A DNA stretch of 10,827 nucleotides from a bacterium (lineage in GTDB: Bacteria; Patescibacteria; Dojkabacteria; SC72), in assembly GCA_029553845.1 (NCBI GenBank), contig JAKPKF010000268.1, positions 1-10,827 on the forward strand, written 5' to 3'. Shown piece by piece: positions 5,750 to 10,827 of this stretch (its first letter is position 1; every line of letters starts with the position of its first letter). The notes under the pieces are model-generated. The model did no database searches. It was not told the DNA's origin and saw only the letters and a program-made list of their open reading frames with translations. The translations under genes and the position numbers were made by a program.

Positions 5750-7015
5750 ATGACAAAAGAGAAAAAAACGATTAGAGATTATGAGCAAATGACTCTTGCT
5801 CAGCTTCGTGATGAAGCAAAAGCACTCAAGATGGAAGACTATATGGAATTCCAAAAGAGAGAGTTGATATTAGAAATTTTAAAAAAATCTTCAGAAGATG
5901 ATGGATTTGTCTTTGTAGATGGTATTTTAGAAGTTATGAAAGATGAGTCTCACGGTCTTTTAAGGATAGAAGGTCTTCTTCCAAGTGATAATGATATATA
6001 TGTATCTGGTTCTCAAATTAAGAAATTTAGTCTAAGAACTGGAGATGAGGTCTCTGGACCAGCAAGGCTTCCAAAAGAAAAGGAGAAATACTTAAGTCTT
6101 TTGAGAGTTGATACTGTATACGGAAAACCAGCTGCAGAGGCTGCCAACAGACCTCTTTTTAGAAAATTAACACCAATATTCCCAAACAAACAAATTAAGC
6201 TTGAGACAGACCAAGAGATTATATCTACAAGAATGATAGATCTTCTTGCTCCTATCGGTTATGGACAAAGATCCATGATTGTTTCGCCTCCAAAGGCAGG
6301 AAAAACATTCCTTCTTAAAGATATTGCAAATGGTATTGCTGCTAACCATCCTAAAGCAAAGCTTATGGTTGTCTTAGTAGGAGAGAGACCTGAAGAGGTT
6401 ACAGATATGAAGAGGTTTGTAAAAGGAGAGGTTTATGCTTCCAACTTTGATGAACTTCCTGAGCAAAATTGTAGAATTGCAGAGATGGCACTTCAGAAAG
6501 CTATGAGAATGGTTGAATGGGGTGAGGATGTAATTATCCTGATGGATAGTATTACTAGACTTGCAAGAGCATACAATATCACTATGCCAACATCAGGTAA
6601 AACACTCTCTGGTGGCTTTGATCCAGTAGCGCTGTATCCTCCTAAAAGATTCTTTGGAGCTGCTAGAAATTTCGAAGAGAAGGGTAGTTTAACAATTGTT
6701 GCTACAGCTCTTGTAGATACTGGTAGTAGAATGGATGACCTTGTATATGAGGAATTTAAAGGAACTGGAAATATGGAACTACATTTGGACAGAAAGCTTG
6801 CTAACAGAAGAATATATCCTGCAATAGATGTAGTAAGTTCAGGTACTAGAAATGAAGAGTTTCTTCTAAGTAAGGAAGTATTGAATCAATCATGGAGAAT
6901 TAGAAGAATGTTGGAAGTTCTAGATAGTAATGAGAGTCCAACAGAAGTTCTAATAAGTAGACTTAAAAAGACCAAATCAAACGAAGAATTCCTTGCTACC
7001 CTGCACGAAGCATAG
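5750..7015 (+). CDS. rho: Transcription termination factor Rho
   Basis: The 421-residue protein aligns over its whole length with the Rho family (E. coli Rho is 419 residues) and has no large insertion. It has a Rho N-terminal helical domain (about 11-47), a cold-shock-like RNA-binding domain (about 51-120) and a RecA-type ATPase domain. The ATPase motifs are Walker A PPKAGKT at 180-186, Walker B VIILMDSITRLARAYN at 261-276, the secondary-site Q-loop region SGKTLSGG at 282-289 and the conserved FKGTGNMELHLDRKLANRR (336-354). The hexameric RNA translocase releases RNA polymerase from transcripts. In the primary RNA-binding site the RNP1 stretch reads SHGLLR, where E. coli has GFGFLR, so the two Phe are replaced by His68 and Leu70. 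The ATG at 5750 has no Shine-Dalgarno site. The gene has its own consensus promoter, and the terminator-bearing region upstream could add attenuation. It ends in TAG. Confidence 0.96.
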   Translation: MTKEKKTIRDYEQMTLAQLRDEAKALKMEDYMEFQKRELILEILKKSSEDDGFVFVDGILEVMKDESHGLLRIEGLLPSDNDIYVSGSQIKKFSLRTGDEVSGPARLPKEKEKYLSLLRVDTVYGKPAAEAANRPLFRKLTPIFPNKQIKLETDQEIISTRMIDLLAPIGYGQRSMIVSPPKAGKTFLLKDIANGIAANHPKAKLMVVLVGERPEEVTDMKRFVKGEVYASNFDELPEQNCRIAEMALQKAMRMVEWGEDVIILMDSITRLARAYNITMPTSGKTLSGGFDPVALYPPKRFFGAARNFEEKGSLTIVATALVDTGSRMDDLVYEEFKGTGNMELHLDRKLANRRIYPAIDVVSSGTRNEEFLLSKEVLNQSWRIRRMLEVLDSNESPTEVLISRLKKTKSNEEFLATLHEA

Positions 7016-7020
7016 ATAAT

Positions 7021-7029
7021 TGGTATAAT
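7021..7029 (+). promoter_or_regulatory. Extended -10 promoter of the LysM/M23 gene
   Basis: TGG at 7021-7023 followed directly by TATAAT at 7024-7029 forms an extended -10 element 6 bases after the rho stop codon. No -35 box is visible. Transcription would start near 7036, about 22 bases before the GTG start. Placement and match are good; activity is inferred. Confidence 0.5.
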
Positions 7030-7057
7030 CAAAGTTATCAGTTAAAACAGTATTACA

Positions 7058-8398
7058 GTGGAAGAGGATAATATAGGACAAAATAGGAATATATCTGGTC
7101 TCAGTTTCAAGGATCTTACCCCACAAGAACAAGATTTGGTTCTTTCGGAAGAGAATAACGAAGGATTTCTTTTTGTTAATGATGATATTGAAAATAAAAA
7201 GTTTTTTAAGGAATTCTTTTCAAAGTTAAGAATTTTTCTAAAAAAACAGAGTACCAAGAAGAATCTTTTTGCTTTTTTTATTGCTTTAGTAAGTTACTTT
7301 TATTCTAGGATGAGAGTTGTTTGGATCTTGATCTCTGTGTGTTTTGACTTGATTCTTGAAGCTACAGATTTTGTAAAAGAGAAACTTGTAAGAAGAATGT
7401 TCTGGGGGAGAGGAAATTTCTTGGGATCCGCACTACAAGCTGTATTATTTATCATTGTTCTTATACTCACTATCTCGTATATATATCGTAAACCGGTTGT
7501 TATTGTTGCTAGCGGTGATACGCTAGATACCATAGGAGTTGCCGAAACAGATGTTTTGGTAATGAATGCAACAACAAATACGGCAGTTCCAAAGGACAGA
7601 CCAAGAAGATATGTAGAGCAATATACAGTAAAAGGTGGAGATACATTAAGTAAGATTGCTCAATACTATGAAATTAAGGTGGAGACGCTACTTTGGGCTA
7701 ATAATCTCAATGAGAAGAGTGTAATTAAGCCAGGGACCGTGCTACAGATTCCGCCAAGAGATGGTGTTCTTGTCGTAGTAAAAAAGGGAGATACCTTGGA
7801 AGGATTGGCAAAGAAATATTCAGCCGATGCTGCAGACATTGTAGATCATAACTGGCTAGAAAAACCATATACTCTAACAGTTGGGAGTGAGTTGTTCTTA
7901 CCAAACGGTGAATTACCAGAAGTTAAAAAACCTGTATATGCATCTTCTCCTTCTTTATACAGAACTTCGAGTATAGCCTATACATCTACTGCAGTTGACC
8001 CAAATGTTGGTAAGTTCTTAAGTTGGCCAGTTGGTGGAGCGAGTGCAATATCTAGAGGATTCTTTCCAGGACATTATGGAATAGACATATATCCAACAGG
8101 AGGTAAAAGACCAAATGTAATAGCAGCGTCTGGTGGTAGAGTAATAAGTGCAGGATGGGGTTCTGGTAAATACTATGGTTTCGGATATTATGCTCATGTA
8201 GACCATGGTAATGGATATACAACACTTTATGCTCATATGAATAAGCTTTATGTAAGAGCAGGTCAATCAGTCTCTAGAGGTACAGCCATTGGTTTAATAG
8301 GGGATACTGGTGTTGCTTACGGTGTACATGTTCACTTCGAATTGAGAAGGGGTGCTGAATTATCTGGTCGTATTAATCCAAGGCCATATATGAAATAG
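7058..8398 (+). CDS. Membrane-anchored LysM / M23 family peptidoglycan endopeptidase
   Basis: The 446-residue protein is a likely cell-wall hydrolase. A charged N-terminal part (1-65) is followed by hydrophobic segments at about 69-83, 86-101 and 123-143, which should anchor it in the membrane. Two LysM peptidoglycan-binding domains follow at about 187-233 (VKGGDTLSKIA) and 236-284 (VKKGDTLEGLA). A C-terminal M23 (LytM/peptidase M23) domain covers about 320-445 with all zinc and catalytic positions present: His339 and Asp343 (GHYGID), His393 (YAHM) and His424-Val-His426 (HVHFE). Such enzymes cut peptide cross-links during growth and division, and the intact site suggests an active enzyme rather than a degenerate activator. 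The start is GTG: an in-frame TAA at 7043-7045 leaves little room upstream, and the next Met (residue 85) would cut into the first membrane segments. No Shine-Dalgarno site is seen. The gene ends in TAG. Confidence 0.88.
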   Translation: MEEDNIGQNRNISGLSFKDLTPQEQDLVLSEENNEGFLFVNDDIENKKFFKEFFSKLRIFLKKQSTKKNLFAFFIALVSYFYSRMRVVWILISVCFDLILEATDFVKEKLVRRMFWGRGNFLGSALQAVLFIIVLILTISYIYRKPVVIVASGDTLDTIGVAETDVLVMNATTNTAVPKDRPRRYVEQYTVKGGDTLSKIAQYYEIKVETLLWANNLNEKSVIKPGTVLQIPPRDGVLVVVKKGDTLEGLAKKYSADAADIVDHNWLEKPYTLTVGSELFLPNGELPEVKKPVYASSPSLYRTSSIAYTSTAVDPNVGKFLSWPVGGASAISRGFFPGHYGIDIYPTGGKRPNVIAASGGRVISAGWGSGKYYGFGYYAHVDHGNGYTTLYAHMNKLYVRAGQSVSRGTAIGLIGDTGVAYGVHVHFELRRGAELSGRINPRPYMK

Positions 8399-8411
8399 GG
8401 CTAATTTTGGG

Positions 8412-8417
8412 TATAAT
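8412..8417 (+). promoter_or_regulatory. -10 box of the tRNA-Ala pair
   Basis: TATAAT at 8412-8417 ends 10 bases before the first tRNA, so transcription would start around 8424 with a leader of only a few bases. No convincing -35 box is present. It starts 13 bases after the preceding stop codon. Confidence 0.5.
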
Positions 8418-8427
8418 CTTTCTGTGT

Positions 8428-8500
8428 GGGCTCATAGTTCAGCTGGTAGAACATCGCATTCGCATTGCGAAGATCGCCGGTTCGATTCCGGCTGGGTCCA
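8428..8500 (+). tRNA. tRNA-Ala (anticodon CGC), CCA not encoded
   Basis: The 73-nt cloverleaf is complete: acceptor GGGCTCA/TGGGTCC, D stem GTTC/GAAC, anticodon stem TCGCA/TGCGA, and T stem GCCGG/CCGGC with loop TTCGATT. The anticodon CGC is at 8461-8463 and reads GCG (Ala). The G3:U70 pair, the main alanine identity element, is present. The discriminator A (8500) is followed by TGT, so CCA must be added after transcription. Confidence 0.93.
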
Positions 8501-8513
8501 TGTTAATATATTT

Positions 8514-8590
8514 GGGCCTGTAGCTTAGTTGGTTTGAGCACATCGCTGGCAGCGATGGGGTCACGGGTTCGAGTCCCGTCAGGTCCACCA
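8514..8590 (+). tRNA. tRNA-Ala (anticodon GGC), CCA encoded
   Basis: The cloverleaf is complete: acceptor GGGCCTG/CAGGTCC with G3:U70, D stem GCTT/GAGC, anticodon stem CATCG/CGATG, and T stem ACGGG/CCCGT with loop TTCGAGT. The anticodon GGC is at 8548-8550 and reads GCC/GCU (Ala). The 3' CCA is encoded at 8588-8590. It lies 13 bases behind tRNA-Ala(CGC), so the two are probably one transcript. The two Ala tRNAs differ clearly in sequence, so this is not a recent duplication. Confidence 0.94.
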
Positions 8591-8593
8591 TTC

Positions 8594-8615
8594 TTGAGTA
8601 TCTTTTTGTACTCAA
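8594..8615 (+). terminator. Hairpin behind the tRNA pair, possible weak terminator or processing signal
   Basis: TTGAGTA (8594-8600) pairs with TACTCAA (8609-8615) around the loop TCTTTTTG. The stem is AT-rich and the T-run is in the loop rather than behind the stem, so it is not a classical terminator. The rest of the spacer to leuS (8616-8720) holds a second small inverted repeat AACATA/TATGTT (8619-8624/8636-8641) and a pyrimidine-rich tract (about 8658-8686). I see no gene in it. Confidence 0.3.
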
Positions 8616-8720
8616 AACAACATATGTTACACACTTATGTTCCACAGAATACAATATCCCTCTCTTCCAATGCTTTCCTTTTTCTTGTAGAATTACTGTA
8701 TTAAACTCTCCTTAAGTAGT

Positions 8721-10827
8721 ATGAAAAGTACTTACAACCCAAAAGAATTTGAAAAAAAATGGCAAGACAAATGGTTTAGTAATCCCTTCTATGAAAGCAA
8801 AGATTTCGATAACAAGCAGAAATACTACCTCTTGCTAGAGTTCCCATATCCCTCTGGAGATAGTATGCATATGGGACATACAAGAAACAACAGTATGATG
8901 GATTCTGTCGCTAGACTACGAAGAATGATGGGTTACAATGTAATGTTCCCAATAGGGTGGGACTCGTTCGGTTTACCTACTGAAAATTATGCTATTAAAG
9001 TAAAAAGACCTCCCCAAGAAATTACCAAAGAAAATATAGAAACATTTAGAAGGCAAATAAAGAGATTAGGAATATCTTTTGACTGGAGCAGAGAAGTGGA
9101 TACCTCAGATCCTTCCTACTACAAATGGACACAGTGGATCTTTTTAAAACTTTTCGAAAAAGGCCTTGCATACAAGGCGGAGAAACCCATTAACTGGTGT
9201 CCAAAATGCAAAACAGGCTGTGCAAATGAAGAAGTTGTAGATGGAAAACATGAGCGATGTGGAACAGATGTGGAGAGAAAGAACATTAGCCAATGGGTAT
9301 TAAAGATTACAGAATATGCAGAGCAATTAGACAAAGATTTAGATTTAACACACTATGTAGAGAGTGTTAAGAGTAGGCAAAGAAACTGGATCGGAAGGAA
9401 AATTTGGTACGATATAGATTACAAAGTTGAAGGAATAAATGAAACTGTAAAGGTCTCTACAACAAGGCCGGATACTCAATTTGGAGCATCTTTTGTAGTT
9501 ATAGCTCCAGATCATAAGATAGTTGAGAGGCTTCTAGCATATATATCCGAGGAGAAAAAAGCGGATGTACAGGAATATATAGCCGAAACCAATAGAAAGT
9601 CAGATTTGGAAAGAGTAACTGGAGAGAAGGAGAAAAGTGGTGTCTTTACAGGGCTTTACTGCTTAAATAGCATGACTGGTGTAAAGTTGCCAATATATTT
9701 AGCAGACTTTGTTCTTTCAACTGTTGGTACTGGAATGGTAGTAGGAGTACCAGCTCACGACAAAAGAGATTTTGAATTTGCTATGAAATTTAATCTTCCA
9801 GTAACTAGGGTAATTGAAGGGCCAAATGGAGATAGAGGAGTTATAGATTCTGTAGAGAAGGTCTTTGAGGACGACGGAATAGTGTATGATTCTGGCTTCA
9901 TTTCAGGTTTAACAACACAAGAAGCAAAAAAGAAAGTAGGAGAGTATCTTAAAGAGAACAAAATAGGAGATGTTGTAATAAGATTCCATTTACAAGATTG
10001 GATTTTCTCCCGACAACACTATTGGGGGGAACCAATTCCAATAATTCACTGTGAGAAATGTGGGATGGTGCCTGTACCGGAAGATCAGCTACCAGTAGAG
10101 CTTCCAGTAGTAGATAGTTATGAACCTACAGATGATGGAAAGTCCCCGTTGTCAAAAATACATCAATGGGTGAATGTAAAATGTCCGAATTGTGGAGGGG
10201 ATGCACAGAGAGAAACAGATACTATGCCAAATTGGGCTGGTTCTAGCTGGTATTTCCTAAGATATACAGACCCAAAGAATTCGGACACATTTGCGAGCAA
10301 AGAGCTTCAGAAGTATTGGATGCCAGTAGATCACTATGAGGGAGGACCAGAGCATGTAACCTTGCATCTTCTGTATTCAAGATTCTGGCACAAATTTCTT
10401 TTTGACCAAGATCTTGTAACTACACCAGAGCCATATGACATTAGAACAATCCATGGAATGGTCCTGGGAGAAGGTGGGGTTAAGATGTCTAAGTCTCTTG
10501 GAAATGTAATAAGCCCAGATGCACTTATAGATGAATATGGTGCAGATGTTACAAGGGGATATATGATGTTCATGGGACCATATGAAGGAGATGTGGAGTG
10601 GAGTACTGAAACGATTAATGGAGTTAAAAGATTCGTATCTAAATATTACGACTTTTTACTTAATGCTTGGAAAAATAAAGTAGAGAAGAGTGAAGATAAG
10701 GAGAGTAAGGCGGTAAGTAAGTTGATAAAAAGAGTGGAAAGTAATATCTTAAGTTTTAAATTTAATACAACAATTTCTGCTCTCATGGAGTTCTACAACG
10801 AGTTTTCTAGTAGTAAATTCGCATCTG
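8721..10827 (+). CDS. leuS: Leucyl-tRNA synthetase (partial, 3' end outside the window)
   Basis: The frame is open for 702 codons to the right edge and encodes most of a class I leucyl-tRNA synthetase, which charges tRNA-Leu. The start MKSTYNPKEFEKKW is typical of the family. The HIGH motif is HMGH at 50-53. A Cys-containing zinc module follows (NWCPKC, Cys160 and Cys163). The CP1 editing domain is present with TTRPDT at 247-252 and GVPAHD, whose Asp347 is the conserved editing-site residue. A further CxxC pair region (HCEKCG ... CPNCGG) and the KMSKS motif at 588-592 complete the catalytic core. The anticodon-binding and C-terminal domains are only begun. No in-frame TGA occurs. No Shine-Dalgarno site precedes the ATG at 8721; TAGAAT (8688-8693) or TATTAA (8699-8704) could be a weak -10 box. 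Confidence 0.95.
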   Translation, partial: MKSTYNPKEFEKKWQDKWFSNPFYESKDFDNKQKYYLLLEFPYPSGDSMHMGHTRNNSMMDSVARLRRMMGYNVMFPIGWDSFGLPTENYAIKVKRPPQEITKENIETFRRQIKRLGISFDWSREVDTSDPSYYKWTQWIFLKLFEKGLAYKAEKPINWCPKCKTGCANEEVVDGKHERCGTDVERKNISQWVLKITEYAEQLDKDLDLTHYVESVKSRQRNWIGRKIWYDIDYKVEGINETVKVSTTRPDTQFGASFVVIAPDHKIVERLLAYISEEKKADVQEYIAETNRKSDLERVTGEKEKSGVFTGLYCLNSMTGVKLPIYLADFVLSTVGTGMVVGVPAHDKRDFEFAMKFNLPVTRVIEGPNGDRGVIDSVEKVFEDDGIVYDSGFISGLTTQEAKKKVGEYLKENKIGDVVIRFHLQDWIFSRQHYWGEPIPIIHCEKCGMVPVPEDQLPVELPVVDSYEPTDDGKSPLSKIHQWVNVKCPNCGGDAQRETDTMPNWAGSSWYFLRYTDPKNSDTFASKELQKYWMPVDHYEGGPEHVTLHLLYSRFWHKFLFDQDLVTTPEPYDIRTIHGMVLGEGGVKMSKSLGNVISPDALIDEYGADVTRGYMMFMGPYEGDVEWSTETINGVKRFVSKYYDFLLNAWKNKVEKSEDKESKAVSKLIKRVESNILSFKFNTTISALMEFYNEFSSSKFAS

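Noticed and set aside
8439..8654. 71-codon minus-strand open frame with the phrase LTGLEPVTPSLPA
   Set aside because: It is the antisense of the two tRNA genes. Such tRNA shadows are a well-known source of false protein annotations.
142..10827. Alternative genetic code with UGA as glycine
   Set aside because: All genes are full length with UGA read as stop, and the 702 codons of leuS contain no in-frame UGA.

Overview
This 10.8 kb window is an AT-rich (roughly 38% G+C by eye), densely packed bacterial chromosome segment. All protein genes lie on the + strand and all are housekeeping genes: ribosomal protein S1, a ClpC-type AAA+ unfoldase, RadA, transcription terminator Rho, a membrane-anchored LysM/M23 cell-wall hydrolase, two tRNA-Ala genes, and leucyl-tRNA synthetase, which runs off the right edge. 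Compact spacing, a four-domain S1, weak use of Shine-Dalgarno sites and the style of the proteins suggest a Candidate Phyla Radiation (Patescibacteria) genome. This placement is an inference. UGA is not used as a sense codon in any gene here, so the UGA=Gly lineages (Gracilibacteria, SR1/Absconditabacteria) are unlikely.

Layout. Bases 1-141 hold the likely tail of an upstream gene and the rpsA promoter. rpsA (142-1380) is followed after 23 bases by clpC (1404-3902), whose only visible -10 box places the transcript start at or next to its ATG. radA (3907-5256) follows clpC after 4 bases. clpC-radA is a known neighbour pair in Firmicutes, and together they cover protein quality control and DNA repair.

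The 493-base gap 5257-5749 is the most interesting part. It starts with a 13-base direct repeat in a G-rich, foldable stretch. A textbook promoter follows (TTGACA, 17 bases, TATACT), then about 200 bases rich in inverted repeats that end in a strong intrinsic terminator. A second promoter with identical hexamers and spacing then leads into rho. I read 5447-5648 as an unassigned non-coding RNA gene, or alternatively as an attenuated rho leader.

rho (5750-7015) is followed by the LysM/M23 gene (GTG start, 7058-8398). Next come tandem tRNA-Ala(CGC) and tRNA-Ala(GGC) genes under a TATAAT box, a 130-base spacer and leuS (8721 to the window end). Apart from the gap before rho the content is conserved core biology. 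No mobile element, CRISPR array or phage gene was seen, and the minus strand shows no credible gene.
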